A DNA stretch of 64,000 bases from Microthyrium microscopicum. Lineage: Eukaryota > Ascomycota > Dothideomycetes > Microthyriales > Microthyriaceae. How positions within the stretch are numbered: position 1 is the stretch's first letter; each line of letters opens with the position of its first letter. The DNA lies in assembly GCA_010405405.1 (NCBI GenBank), contig MU004243.1, forward strand, positions 119,340 through 183,339, read 5' to 3'. The position numbers and the translations under genes were made by a program. The notes under the pieces are model-generated. The model searched no databases. It saw only the letters and a list, made by a program, of their open reading frames with translations, and was not told the DNA's origin. Positions 11,755-22,694 of this stretch are shown piece by piece.

Positions 11755-12152
11755 GCTGAAATGCTTCAGTATAAAGCGAATTGGCCCGTTCGCTTCAGGT
11801 AAATGTCGGAGCCGAATAAGTCGAAATTTCGTTATTGATGGTGCTCAGCGGGCGATACTGGTAATTTGCCATCTCGGCCCGGATCCAATAGCCGCCCAAT
11901 ATTCTTCGGGAGCTGACGAAACCGAGTAGAGACACGACGTAGAAAACGAGAGAAGGATGGTATGGCCTACTAATGTAGTAGTTAACCGGCTGTGCAAGTC
12001 AGCCTGACGGAGTATGCAAGCTTGACAAGCGCTCATGCAGGCGCCCATACTGGCAGATGTAATTGTCGAAATGAAGGAGAATTATGGTATGTTGTATGTC
12101 AATTCAAATGCCTAAATAGAAATTAAATTTGCTCAATGCTCCGTCAGATCGT
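11755..12152. other. Intergenic
   Basis: Upstream flank of the HET relic, including its in-frame homologous extension to about 11840, and 3' flank of SDE2. Nothing else seen. Confidence 0.5.
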
Positions 12153-13007
12153 TCATGCCACGATACTTTGTTTCTTATCCTTGCTTTCCTCTTCAGCTGC
12201 CGACTCGTCGCTCTCGCTGAGATCTTCTTCTTCCCAACCAAAAAAAGCTCTCGCCTGAGGTTTTGAAGATGATTCGCCCTTCTGCGAAAGCTTTACCTCA
12301 GCTTCGTTCTCCTCATCACTAGCCTCTTCATCTTCAGATCCGCTACCAGATCCATCAGAACCCATCAAGACATCGCGAATCTCACCCGCTGATAGCGATG
12401 CCAAAACAGCCTCGCGCGTCTTCTCTGATGCTTCCTCCTTATCTTCCATCCATTTGCCATCCAGTCTCGCCTTGCCACCAGCCTGCAGTTCATCAGTCTT
12501 CTTCTCCGCCATCTCCACAACCTGTTGCCAACGCTTCCGTCTCTCCTCCTTCTCTTTCGCATCCATATCCGGCTTCACTGCCAGATACTCTGCGAGCGCT
12601 TTTGCCTCTGTGACAGTTCGTAGCCGTCGGCCATCGAGGTTGCGACTTGATCCATTTTGTTCGCCCTGATTCTTCTTTTTGCGCGATGACATGCGCCCGC
12701 CAGCGGCGCGAAGTTGTGATCCGAAGCCACCTTTGCCACCACAGAGTGTGGTGTGTAGTCTGAGGTTGAGGAATGTGTCATCGGTGTCTGTGAGGAGGCT
12801 GCTGATGGGGATTTCGGGGTTGGCTTTTAATTGGCGGCCAGAAGTTGTGGAGACTATGAGTTGTGAGAGCAGACCAGCCGGGAGGCGCTGTTGTATTGCG
12901 CTCAAGGCATCTTCTAGTGAAATTGTTCGGGGGACTTGTACGTTGATGGTGGAAGGCAGGTTGAGACCTGGGAAAGTTGAGACGAAGAGATTTAATGGGG
13001 CGACCAT
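12153..13007 (-). CDS. sde2: Splicing regulator Sde2
   Basis: Intronless, 284 residues. Residues 1-91 form a ubiquitin-like fold that ends in the processing signal GGKGGFG (cleavage expected after G91). In fission yeast, Ubp5/Ubp15 cut here and the C-terminal fragment, starting KGG, joins the spliceosome to support splicing of particular introns. The rest is charged: a predicted helical DAKEKEERRKRWQQVVEMAEKK stretch (residues 149-170), then acidic serine-rich runs (GSGSGSEDEEASDEENEAE) and a final SESDESAAEEESKDKKQ tail. Divergent from the ribosomal protein S10 gene, sharing a 370-bp promoter region. Intact. Confidence 0.93.
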   Translation of the reverse strand: MVAPLNLFVSTFPGLNLPSTINVQVPRTISLEDALSAIQQRLPAGLLSQLIVSTTSGRQLKANPEIPISSLLTDTDDTFLNLRLHTTLCGGKGGFGSQLRAAGGRMSSRKKKNQGEQNGSSRNLDGRRLRTVTEAKALAEYLAVKPDMDAKEKEERRKRWQQVVEMAEKKTDELQAGGKARLDGKWMEDKEEASEKTREAVLASLSAGEIRDVLMGSDGSGSGSEDEEASDEENEAEVKLSQKGESSSKPQARAFFGWEEEDLSESDESAAEEESKDKKQSIVA

Positions 13008-13376
13008 GTTGATGATGAATTTGATGAATATTAATCGTGGGTGGTCAGCTGTACAGTCGTGAGTTCTGGATGTAAGAGAGTTGGAGGGGATTGTTAGAAA
13101 GTGCAGTTTGTTTGAGTTAAGTAGTAAGAAAGTCTAGAGGTTCCTGGGACGCTAGACATACCAAAGTTGACAATTCACTAGCGTCCCAGTGAGCAGCGAG
13201 GGGCAGGGCAGCCTTGGCATTCTCTCGGAGCAGCGGCATAATAGATAATCCGATGGTCTGTGCTTCCAGTTTAGTGCGTGGGCAATGAACACTGCACCCA
13301 AACTCAAAATCCCAGAAGCATCAAGTCAATCTCTCCCGTCCAATACACGAACCATCTCACCCTTACAACCGTCAAG
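13008..13376. promoter_or_regulatory. Divergent promoter SDE2 / RPS10
   Basis: Shared 369-bp upstream region of SDE2 (minus) and RPS10 (plus). It holds a perfect 12-bp inverted repeat, described separately, in its middle. Confidence 0.6.
13144..13189. promoter_or_regulatory. Perfect 12-bp inverted repeat in divergent promoter
   Basis: CTGGGACGCTAG at 13144-13155 and its exact reverse complement CTAGCGTCCCAG at 13178-13189, 22 nt apart (centre spacing 34 bp, about three helical turns). The placement between two divergent RNA/translation genes suggests a site for a dimeric regulator. An excised small repeat is an alternative. Confidence 0.45.
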
Positions 13377-14104
13377 ATGTGAGCCAAACGAACCGTCGCC
13401 ATATAAACTAACAGCTAATAATAATAGGCTTATGCCCAAGGCGGACCGTAAGAAGATTCATGAGTACCTCTTCCGCGGTATATACCCCAATCACGATATA
13501 CCAGTCAATTACTGACAATGAATCTGCAGAGGGTGTCCTCGTCGCGAAGAAGGATTACAATCTCGAAGCCCATCCTCAAATCGAGACCAAGAACCTCTTC
13601 GTACGTCATATCCACCGAAACAATTACACGAACCGACATCTAACAAACCTTCGCGCAAATAGGTCATCAAGGCAATGCAATCGTTAACCTCCAAGGAATA
13701 CGTCAAAACCCGTTTCTCATGGCAATACTACTACTACACCCTCACCCCCGCCGGTCTCGACTATCTCCGCGAATGGCTCCATCTGCCCGCCGAAATCGTT
13801 CCTCAGACACACATCAAGCAACAGCGCACCCACGCACCACCACGCGGCCTTGGCGGTGATGGAGAGCGAAGAGGTGGTGGACGTGGAGGACCCCGTGGCG
13901 ATCGTGATGGTGGAGATCGTGGTGGATATAGACGTCGGGACCAGGGTGAAGGTGGAAAGGAAGGTGGTGCTCCAGGAAGCTTTGATCCATCGTTCCGTGG
14001 TGGTTTCGGTAAGTCATGATCATGTGAGAGATGTTGTGTGTAAATACTGATGTTTGTGATTAGGTCGCGGACGTGGACGCGGTGGTGAGGCTCCTCCTTC
14101 TTAG
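13377..14104 (+). CDS. RPS10: 40S ribosomal protein S10
   Basis: Component of the small ribosomal subunit near the mRNA entry/beak region. Exons 13377-13378, 13428-13477, 13530-13600, 13663-14008 and 14064-14104 give 169 residues. The start codon itself is split: AT at 13377-13378, then a GTGAGC...ATAATAG intron, then G at 13428. The protein then begins MLMPKADRKKIHEYLF, as in yeast Rps10 (MLMPK). Without this exon the reading would start at the second ATG (13432). Conserved blocks EGVLVAKKDYN, VIKAMQSLTSKEYVK and FSWQYYYYTLTPAGLDYLR are intact. The C-terminal tail is Arg/Gly-rich (RGGGRGGPRGDRDGG). Four short introns, usual for ribosomal protein genes. Confidence 0.95.
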
Positions 14105-14422
14105 GCTACTACAATTCGGGTTCTTGGGTCGGAGAAAGGTGCATACTGCTTACTTTTGAGGTCTTTGGCATGATAGTAGTGCCGAGTGTCAAAACTATGA
14201 ATCAAGTTCAATGCATAAAATCATCATGAATTACAAAACCGACTGTTGAGTATTTAGTTACATTCATGGATCGCGCTGGTTATAATGGATCAACAAAAAC
14301 TCCTATGCAGTCGGCCATGGTGAAATCAGCGCTAACTCCGGGACTTTGCACGCTGGTTATGAATACCAAAAACGCAGGTCCAACTGATGGTCAAATGCTG
14401 ATTATATCGTTCTCGAGATTGA
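14105..14422. other. Convergent 3' spacer
   Basis: Lies between the 3' ends of RPS10 and the Gag1-like gene. Nothing recognised. Confidence 0.5.
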
Positions 14423-15508
14423 TCAATCACCAGGTGGTGGAGCACTGCCACTCAATCTGAGTACTCTCCGAACACTCTCGACTCCACGCTGAAGATGCTT
14501 ATGATTTGAGAATATGCCCTTGTGCATCTCTGTAGCATGTGATGCTTTGGCGGATGATACATTACTCCGACGTGCAGTAATTGACGATTCAGCAGCTGCT
14601 CCTCTAGGAGGCCAATTGCCCTCGTCTTTCCAGCCTTGTACTATCACCCGCATCATGTGAGCGAGGTTGATTGGTACTGCCGGTGTCCGACTATCCCTGA
14701 CGATCTTTTCGTATAGCTCTGAGTCGGTCCTCGCCATGATACTAGCACGGACTGGGTGTGTGTTGGGTAGAAAGGGTGTACTTATTGGCAGCAGCACATC
14801 TGTTAATGATGAGATGTCTGCTGGAGGTGCGAATGGCGAATTGGTGGGTTTCGTGAGTGAGGAAGGCGAAACGGCGATACCAGAGTCGTTGTCTGTAGTG
14901 GATGCAGAGGCCTGATCTTCCGAGGTTGACTTCTTCAGCGTCTCTTCCGATGGGTTTGATGAAGATGGTATAATTGTGTCTTTCGTCTTCCGCAGAGCAT
15001 TTGCAGCTTCAGGCGAGACAGCGCTGGTCCACGCATTGCGTCGCTGGAGAAAGAAACATAGACCTTCATTCCATGATATCTCTTCATTGAGCGCTTTAAC
15101 TTTCCGCTTTTTCCGTGCTTGGATCTTGTGTTCTAGGTAGTCCGCTACGCTGTCTGGTGTATCAAATTTCGGTCTTCGCTTTGCCTTTCTTGAGCCAAGG
15201 TTGGTTACGATAATATTACTCTCCGTCTCATCCAGGCCAGAGCTGCTTAGTTCTTCATCTTCAAATAGCGAATCTGACGTATCGAAATCATCTTCCTCTT
15301 CCGCATCACTGTCATCGGATGTGCTGTAAAACCGCTCTCGGTATGTTATGGGATTGCTAGGAGTAGATGGTTCGGCAGTCTTTGAGGGAATGGTCGCAGG
15401 AAACCGCCAGTCGGCACGAACGGTTGCTAGGAGTGTGCGGTTGATTTCTCGAACTTGGGCTTGCGAAGGTTTAGCCATGGCGAAGAATGTTTCAGGTACA
15501 GAGGACAA
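14423..15508 (-). CDS. Gag1-like clamp domain protein (DUF4050)
   Basis: Intronless, 361 residues. The region SWNEGLCFFLQRRNAWTSAV (about residues 144-163) with later LLPISTPFLPNTHPVRASIM, LYEKIVRDSRTPAVPINLAHM and VIVQGWKDEGNWPPRG is the fungal DUF4050/Gag1-like clamp domain (PF13259). The N-terminal third is acidic and serine-rich (DDSDAEEEDDFDTSDSLFED) and includes a basic KRRPKFD segment and RKKRKVK, a possible nuclear signal. An alternative start at the second methionine (MAKPSQAQ) would lose 10 residues. Role in this fungus unknown. Confidence 0.75.
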   Translation of the reverse strand: MSSVPETFFAMAKPSQAQVREINRTLLATVRADWRFPATIPSKTAEPSTPSNPITYRERFYSTSDDSDAEEEDDFDTSDSLFEDEELSSSGLDETESNIIVTNLGSRKAKRRPKFDTPDSVADYLEHKIQARKKRKVKALNEEISWNEGLCFFLQRRNAWTSAVSPEAANALRKTKDTIIPSSSNPSEETLKKSTSEDQASASTTDNDSGIAVSPSSLTKPTNSPFAPPADISSLTDVLLPISTPFLPNTHPVRASIMARTDSELYEKIVRDSRTPAVPINLAHMMRVIVQGWKDEGNWPPRGAAAESSITARRSNVSSAKASHATEMHKGIFSNHKHLQRGVESVRRVLRLSGSAPPPGD

Positions 15509-16145
15509 GTCTGTATATATGGCTCCATCCAGTTATGGAATGAAGTAAATAGAAAGGAAAAACTAACTAGGATTTAGAGGTGCGGAGAGGGTTGTTCAGG
15601 ATGCAAGGCAAGTGACAGGAATAGAATGTGGGGTTGTCGTCTTGCAGATGCATCAAAGCGTCACCAAAAAAATTCTCCGATTTCGTTTGGAGTCGCTCTT
15701 GACTTCTCAACGATCTTGTCAGATAGCACCAACCAATAGACAAAATGACTGGCGTGGCCTCAGTGCTCCACCGGCTCCGATGGCTCCCTTACAACATGCT
15801 TTGGGATTGGATACGATGAGTGCTGTAATAGGCGGTTAGACTGGCATAGTCATCGAATAGAATGGAAAAAATAGCAGCTTCTATTTAGTAGCGTTCGTGG
15901 GAGCCATGAAAGTTGATGGGGACACGCCAGTAATTTTGTCTATCAGCTGAAGTCAATAGTTCTTACTGCACGTATCAAACATACCTAGGCAAGCTAGGTA
16001 TTGTTCTTAAAGACTGCACTGCCTTGAGGCTCAATTCTATCTAAGCGATTCTAAGAATACCAAGTCTATCTTCATCACCCCCTCAATCCAGCGTACTCAT
16101 TCCCATCTTACCTCCTGGCTGGAATGTCTTCTTGAAGCGGACTTT
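15509..16145. other. Intergenic
   Basis: Promoter of the Gag1-like gene and 3' flank of the amine oxidase. Nothing recognised. Confidence 0.5.
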
Positions 16146-18005
16146 CTATTTCATCTTCTCTTTCAGCTCCGCGGGTCTATCGCCGTACATTCGTTTCAGT
16201 ATCCCGGTCCGGTAAGCAACGCTGTAAAGGAAGAGATACAGCAACCTGATCCCCATAAGAACGAGTCGTCTAGAATTCGTTAGTACAGGATTACGATCGG
16301 AGCTAACACGCCTGAAAAGACCAAATGGCCTTTTCGTGGTGACATCATAGGACACCCATCGCATTCTATGGTAGCCATCAAGTGCGAATGGGAGATATGA
16401 TTGTTTTGGTTCCATCGGATGTCAAGAAATGTAGTTTTGCATAAGGGGAATCTTACCCAACAAGGTCACTGAAACGGTGCTCCGGCAGTTTATTCGACTT
16501 GCGGCTATCGACAAACTCAAATGGAATTTCGCCGCCGCCAACTTTCAATCCAACGTCCAGTCCAGAGGTGAAACCATCCTCGTGAAATCCATAACCCGTC
16601 CAGGCACCAGCAAACCAAATGCCACGATCGCCTTGGATTTTTCCAAGATCGGCTTGGGCTTTGACAGCTTCATTGGTGTATATAGGATGGCGGTATGGAA
16701 TTTCATATTGTATCAGTTCCTTAACTGGCATTTTGGGTGGATTCAGGGTCACCAGAACATTATCACACTCTTCCACGTCAAGGTGCTGTAAGATGTTCAT
16801 ATTGTAGGTAAGACTGACTGTCGTAGAAGCGGGATTTGCAGGACTTTCTGGCGAGGTTGATGTGAGATAATTCCAGGCGGACCAGGCTGCGGGTCTCTTG
16901 GGAAGAAGCTGCGTTCATTAGTCAAGTTGAAAGCTGTGAGTTTGCTGCACTTACGCTGATGTCCGAGTGCACATAGGCGATGTTTTCTGAAGTCTTGAAG
17001 TTCTTCAGCACGTCGTGTTCTGCAAGCCAGCCCGATGTGCTTTGCTTAAGAAGTCGAGCCGCTTGGTCTCCATGACATGCGAGGATAACGTCGTCAAAAA
17101 TGGCATCGTCGCCGTCCTCAGTTGTGAGTATTAGCTCTGTCTTCTTTCCCTTCTTGATCTTGTGAGTGGTTATTGATATAACCTCGGAGTTCAAATGTAC
17201 CCGTTCCTCTGGAAATTGGTCCATGAGAGCATCGATATACCGTTGTGAGCCTCCAGGAATTGTAAGCCACTTTGCCCGCCCCGAAACAGTGTTGAGCAAC
17301 TGATGATTATTCATGAATCTGATGAGTGTAACGGCTGGGAAGTCTAGGGCGCATTTACGTGGACCTGTCGACCATACGCATGCAGTCATGGGTAAGAGAT
17401 AGTTGTCACGAAAGCTTTGGCTGTAGCCACCTTGGTCAAGATATTCTCCGATGCTCATGGAATTCTGGTCGCACTTTGGGTCCCGCAAGAGATCCGTGGC
17501 AAAGGCGTTGAATCTTATCAGGTCGTAAAGCATCACCCAGTGGTAGAAATTGAAGAGGTTTGTCCATTGACAGAAAAGTGTGAGTGGGTTCTTGCCTGCC
17601 CATTCAAAAGCACCAGCATCTCGGGATACAGAGAATGTCATGTCTGTAGGGACGGTATCGACGTCCATTTGATCCAGGAAGTTCAGGAGGTTAGCTGATC
17701 TATGTTAGCTGAGCTTTGGATATGTTGCAGAGATTACAGAGGATGGGAAACCCTCGAGTTAGGCAAAACTTACGATACGTTGCAGTGTTTATCACAATAA
17801 ATCCAGAGTCAACCGGTACTGTATCGCCATCAGGGCAGGTCCATTGAATTGTGTTTGTATGGCCTCCAAGCCGATCTGCCGCTTCGTATAGATGGACTTC
17901 ATGATGAGTTTCCCGGAGAGCATAGAGGGCTCCAAGACCAGATACGCCAGACCCAACGATAGCTATGCGCTTTGTGGGCTCGTCCGCCCGTGAAGATGTT
18001 GACAT
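16146..18005 (-). CDS. FAD-dependent amine oxidase-type protein
   Basis: Exons 18005-17774, 17694-16955, 16908-16457 and 16269-16146 give 515 residues. The N-terminus carries a Rossmann FAD site, IVGSGVSGLG (residues 16-25), an acidic residue in LYEA (E41) and RLGGH. The C-terminal flavin motif is GIWFAGAWTGYGFHEDGFTSG. It belongs to the bacterial/fungal group annotated as NAD/FAD-dependent amine oxidoreductases (COG2907 type), often seen with cyclopropane fatty acid synthases; no such partner lies next to it here. The last exon gives a hydrophobic LVLMGIRLLYLFLYSVAY segment, a possible membrane anchor. Its acceptor choice (TTCTAG) is supported by frame and by a CTAAC branch point. Substrate unknown. 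Confidence 0.85.
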
Positions 18006-18856
18006 GTCGAGGGTAATTATGTTGGGAGTTGTTAAAGAAGAGATGAATCAAGTAATCAAGATGGAGGTCAAGTCTTGTTTTGAGATCTCGCTTCCTAAAA
18101 CAGCGATTGGATGACGGTCGAGCCTCCTTCCAACTAACAGGTAGAAACAGTAGATAGGCAGGCGCCTTTTTATTGGGCTACGTATTATCGAATACGATGG
18201 GAACTAGAAAGTATGCTCTGCATAAGGTGCAGTAGTAACCATCGCAGGCGATGGGAGGGTTTCATTAACGTTGTTGAATTGTTGGCAGTATGTTGTTTGC
18301 GTTGATATGCAACAGGTGCGAGCTAAGAGCTTTAGTCCATCACGATCTTTGGCGCAGCTTCAATGAGCGCATCAAGATCTTGTGCTAGTGAGGCCAGCGT
18401 CCAGCTCAAGTCTATTGAGATTTGCGGTACGCTGCGTCGCTGCAGTTGCGATCCAGAATATCAGTTACTTCAAGGGATACCGCTGGAGCAAGACACCCCT
18501 AGTAAGTGGTCTCTGGTTTAACTCTCTCTGTAGTCTACTATGTATAGGGGGCTGGGGAGACAATTGGGGCAGGAATTTGAAGGCTGACATCTCAAAAGCC
18601 CCTGGTCACGGGCCAGGATCTTTGATAGCGTTGCCTTCAAGAGAATCAAGACCATTCATACCTACCATCGCAAACTCCCCAGTTCCAAGTTCCAACATCC
18701 AACACAACCTGTTACTACCCGCTATCACAAACCACTGTCTGTAATTCGCTCGATCAACTTATACTCCACCAACCCTTGACACCGTCCTCGCTGTCTCCGC
18801 CTTCGTCAACGACTTCGTCTTCACGTATTCATCCCTTGACGTAACCACCTGCCACC
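18006..18856. other. Divergent promoter region
   Basis: 851 bp between the divergent amine oxidase and VTI1 starts. The right end is C+T-rich, as is usual in fungal 5' leaders. No gene seen. Confidence 0.5.
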
Positions 18857-19642
18857 ATGGCCAACATAATGGATGCTGAAGCTGGATCTGAGCTGCTAGC
18901 CAGCTACGAGGCCGAACTGAAGTTGGTCCAAGCAGATATCAGCCAGAAACTGGAACAAATTCCCGAACTCACCGGCGAGCCCCGCAAGGCCGCCATATCG
19001 CAAGCCGAGAGGGCCATCGAAGAGGCAAAGGAGATTGTATGCACCAGCAGCTCCTCTTTTCATTCACCATACTAACATCTCACTAGCTAGATCAAATGCG
19101 CATCGAGAAACAAAACATACCCACAGACCTAAAATCCAAAATCAACACAAGATTCCGCAACCACCAAACAGACGTTGACACTGCATCCCGGAAACTCGGT
19201 TCTTTCACGCAAGACAAGGGCGCCATGTATGGCAACAGATATACCGACGAACCAGAAGGAACCGGAGATGCACATCTCGATCAGCGACAGCAACTGTTAC
19301 ATGGTACAGATAGACTGGAGCGGAGTAGTGGTAGACTCCGTGAGAGCCAACGGATTGCTCTCGAGACTGAAGAGATTGGCCGAAACACACTGGCAGATTT
19401 GGGCCGACAACGAGAAGTCATTGATCACACGCGGAGCACTTTCAATGAGAGTGAAGGCTATACTGACCGCAGCATCAAAACGTTAAGGGGGATGGCACGT
19501 AGGTAATGCTTCTCTTTACATCTATTCTTAGGTCATGATGCTAACATGAAATAGGATGGCTACCAATCGGGTGATAACCATCGCCATCATCACAGTCCTC
19601 GTCCTCCTCATCATCGCTGTAATCGTTGGCAAATTCCGCTAG
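18857..19642 (+). CDS. VTI1: v-SNARE Vti1
   Basis: Q-SNARE for Golgi-to-endosome/vacuole and intra-Golgi fusion. Exons 18857-19036, 19087-19502 and 19555-19642 give 227 residues. Residues 5-95 form the N-terminal Vti1 three-helix domain (SYEAELKLVQADISQKLEQI). The SNARE helix covers about 135-195 with the central glutamine in LGRQREVI, then ESEGYTDRSIKTLRGMARR. The tail anchor VITIAIITVLVLLIIAVIVG ends two residues before the terminal FR. The last exon supplies the whole anchor. It converges with DSC3 at a 195-bp spacer. Complete. Confidence 0.95.
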
Positions 19643-19837
19643 AAATTGGTCATTAATGGTGTATGGTGCATCTGGCGTTGGCTTCGGAGGCATTATGAAA
19701 TGAGATCTTATTTGGGCAACCAATTGATGCGTATTACATCCTTGCGCCATGTAGTATCTATAACTTATGCAAATGCTATGCTCTATGCTTATCGTATCAT
19801 CTCGCCCTCCCATTCCCCCAAAATTCCTCTCTTCATT

Positions 19838-20680
19838 TTACAAACTCTCCTCCCGTGTCGTAAACATCCTCAAAAACCCAAACAGTATATTCATAACCAA
19901 CCCAGCCATAACCATCACCTGCCGTCTCTCCGTCCAGACCCCCTCCTCTCTCGTGCCCCACCAAGCAGCCCATGGCCAGAAAAATCCTAACATCGTGCCC
20001 CATAATTGATCGTCTAATGCGCCCGCCTCATCCTCTTCAAAGCCCATTCCTTCCCCATCTCCACCATCTACTCCTGCCGGGCCTGTACTATCTAGCCATC
20101 GCTCCTCTAGCGCCCGTAGTGTATCGCCTAACGGCATGTTATCCGGCGTATGCGTATGCGACAGATGCGCCAAAAAGGATGCTCGCAGGGTCGCTACATC
20201 TGCCGCATCCCAGCCGGTCGCTAGTAATCTATCAAAGCCTCGCGGCCGCTCTAGCACTTCGTCATCGCGCTCATTGTCTAAATGGAGGGTAGGAAGGGAT
20301 GCGCGTAAGCTGGCTTCGAGGGCGGCAGCTTCGCCTGCTTCTGCGGCAAGTTGTTCGCTGGTCAGGTTTTCGCCGAGCGAACATTGTACGTATAAGGGCG
20401 GGCCGGGTCCGCGAGGGTATATTGGCGTTTTCCCCTTAATTGATTGTCGTGTAGAGGGGCTCAAGGCGGCACTAAGAGGGTCATGGTTGCGGAGGAGTTT
20501 GCCGGCAAAGATGAGGTTGAGGCGCGCATTTTTCTGGCCCACTGGAAGGTGCGATCGGATGAGGAGTTTGAGGGAGAGGACAGAGAGGGTTTGGGTGTTT
20601 GGGAGGGCGAGAGGCAGGTCGGGGATGGAAGAGGCGAAGCGGATAATGAGTTCGTGGATGTCGGGTGGGAGGGACGCCAT
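19838..20680 (-). CDS. dsc3: Dsc E3 ubiquitin ligase complex subunit 3
   Basis: Intronless, 280 residues. The N-terminal half is a ubiquitin-like domain (LSVLSLKLLIRSHLPVG, LNLIFAGKLLRNHDPL; DUF2407 N-terminal type). The middle part, FDRLLATGWDAADVATLRASF, is the DUF2407 C-terminal region. Two hydrophobic segments at the end (MLGFFWPWAAWWG and VMVMAGLVMNILFGFLRMF) anchor it in the Golgi/ER membrane. The Dsc complex ubiquitinates SREBP-type factors and leads to their cleavage in low oxygen or low sterol, and degrades misplaced membrane proteins. The next gene downstream on the map is ERG24, a sterol gene of the kind SREBP controls. Confidence 0.9.
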   Translation of the reverse strand: MASLPPDIHELIIRFASSIPDLPLALPNTQTLSVLSLKLLIRSHLPVGQKNARLNLIFAGKLLRNHDPLSAALSPSTRQSIKGKTPIYPRGPGPPLYVQCSLGENLTSEQLAAEAGEAAALEASLRASLPTLHLDNERDDEVLERPRGFDRLLATGWDAADVATLRASFLAHLSHTHTPDNMPLGDTLRALEERWLDSTGPAGVDGGDGEGMGFEEDEAGALDDQLWGTMLGFFWPWAAWWGTREEGVWTERRQVMVMAGLVMNILFGFLRMFTTREESL

Positions 20681-21126
20681 AGTGGGGTTTGAGAGCGGAT
20701 TTGGAGGAATGCAGTAGGTTTTCGGAGTTGCTGGCTCATGATAGTGGTGGGGTTGGTGAATTGAACATGTTTGGTGTTTGTTGGGAGGAAAAGTTGAGCT
20801 TTTAGAAAGTTGTGATGTGGATGGAGCTCACAAGCAAGGTTGGTGTTGACGTTGGACAAGGATTACATTTTTGGTCTAAATTCCGAGATTTGGAAGACCA
20901 GAAGTAGCGTTTCTCTACATCGCGGTCACTTTTACGTTTTTCATCAATTCATGTTGGATTCTCTTTCAAAGATATCTTCTGAGCGCAATTATTTAACTAA
21001 TCGTTTTTGTGTCCTTGGAAATTGCAGTAGTTGATGATTCAACACTAAGTTGGAATCCAAGCAGGCTCCATAGGATGATATGCTACAATCCATCTGACAA
21101 GTTATGCTTGCGGGGTAAAGATGGTC
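20681..21126. other. Intergenic
   Basis: DSC3 promoter and ERG24 3' flank. A plus-strand frame at 20840-21034 shows no domain. Nothing recognised. Confidence 0.5.
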
Positions 21127-22694
21127 CTAGTAGATATATGGAATGATTCTCCAAGGCACCTTCTTGCAATACTCATCCCAATCCTTCCCATACTTTGCGC
21201 GACACTTCTCCTCATCGCGTCGTTCACGATGTATCAACAGAACAGCAAAGTAGAGCATAAAGAAGTAAGTAACAATCATGCCCCAGCCCGCAGCATCACC
21301 TTGATACGAGACTACAGCCCCCGGTTGATTGATCATGACCTTGCCGCCCTCTGGGATGGTGACTGGCACAATCTTATGCCGGATGATTTGATAGCCAGCG
21401 AGTCCAGTTGGAAGGCAGTATGACCAAGACATGATCCAGTCTCCAAGATAGTTGATATGCCGAGCTGTTCCCCACCAGCCAGAGACGAGTAGCCTGCTTC
21501 CTGCCTTCGTTTCGATATACTTGAGATGAGCAACGGCTGGGTCATCCGGATTGGTACGGAAACGGTTCTTCTCGTTGTTGGACGAACGGAAGATGTAGTA
21601 GCCGATTGCTTGGGCGGCGATAGTGAGATATATCCATTTGCCTACGAAGACGGGATATACGGCGAGATATCTTGTTTGAATCGAATACATAAACGGTACC
21701 CAGGCGACATCTCCGAAAGATAACATGAAACCGAATCCGTCAGCGATAATATCGATGGTGGTGAGAATTGCGGGTTCCATATACAGAGCATCCAAGACAT
21801 AAACAGCTTGTGCAACTGTCGTAATGAGGATACTAGCTGTGACGTATCCAAAGGTGCGATATTGTTGTGCGACCATAGCTAAATCGACAAGAATCCATCC
21901 AAAGAGACCGGGTCGCATTTCCATCCAGATCTTGATGTCAACTTCTCCAACCAGTGGAATGTTGACACGAGGGTTGAGTTCTCTGCCGATAAACCAGTCG
22001 TATAGGTAGTTTCCAGTGATGCCACCCGGAGCAAGTTCACGCTTGTCGGTATTGCCTAGCTTGACTGTGAAGCTTTTGGCGTACACAAATACAGCCAATG
22101 CAAAGGAAACTATGAGATTTGCTGTGTAAAGTTGAATGAAGTTGTCGGATATAAAAGTCCATACTGGAAAGTCAGCACCTTGAGCGAGCGTCCCAGCGGC
22201 CAGAATTGCGGAGATGAAAAGTGCTGAAGAGAATGCTTTTGAATGTTAGCCAAGGCATACATTGCAAGTCAGGAATTTAGTTACCATTGAATCTATACTT
22301 GAGCTTTCCGCCGGCAGATAACTCGATACCTTCAGATTCAGTCGCAGGGAGAATGGCATAGAGTAGCATGCTTAGGCCGTACCACCCTAGCGTTGCGTAT
22401 AATGACTCAACGTTGAACAAAGTTTGCAGACCTTGCCAGTTGACATCCCGTTTGAGTTTATCAATGGTCAAAGTTGATGGACTTAGCAATGAAGGTACTG
22501 GACATCCTGAGACATCATTGCAAAGTAGTTGCGTCGCGTATTGCAAAGCTGGTAAGCCAAAAGTCATGCCCAGGGCTCCTGGCCTAAACCTTGGTTAGTC
22601 TACGATGCTGTTGTAGTTGTAAATTGATAACTTACGGTCCGAGAAACTCGTAGCCATGCTTCTTTGGCTGTGGTCTCACCACAGGTTTCGACAT
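21127..22694 (-). CDS. ERG24: Delta(14)-sterol reductase
   Basis: Reduces the C14-15 double bond left by lanosterol/eburicol demethylation in ergosterol synthesis; an integral ER membrane enzyme using NADPH. Exons 22694-22636, 22583-22285 and 22235-21127 give 488 residues. Many hydrophobic segments occur. Family signatures are LLVSGWWGTARHINYLGDW and, at the C-terminus, LLIHRERRDEEKCRAKYG followed by DWDEYCKKVPWRIIPYIY. The ELNPR motif (FIGRELNPRVN) of the ERG4/ERG24 family is present. Divergent from ATG27 across 439 bp. Target of morpholine fungicides in related species. Complete. Confidence 0.96.
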
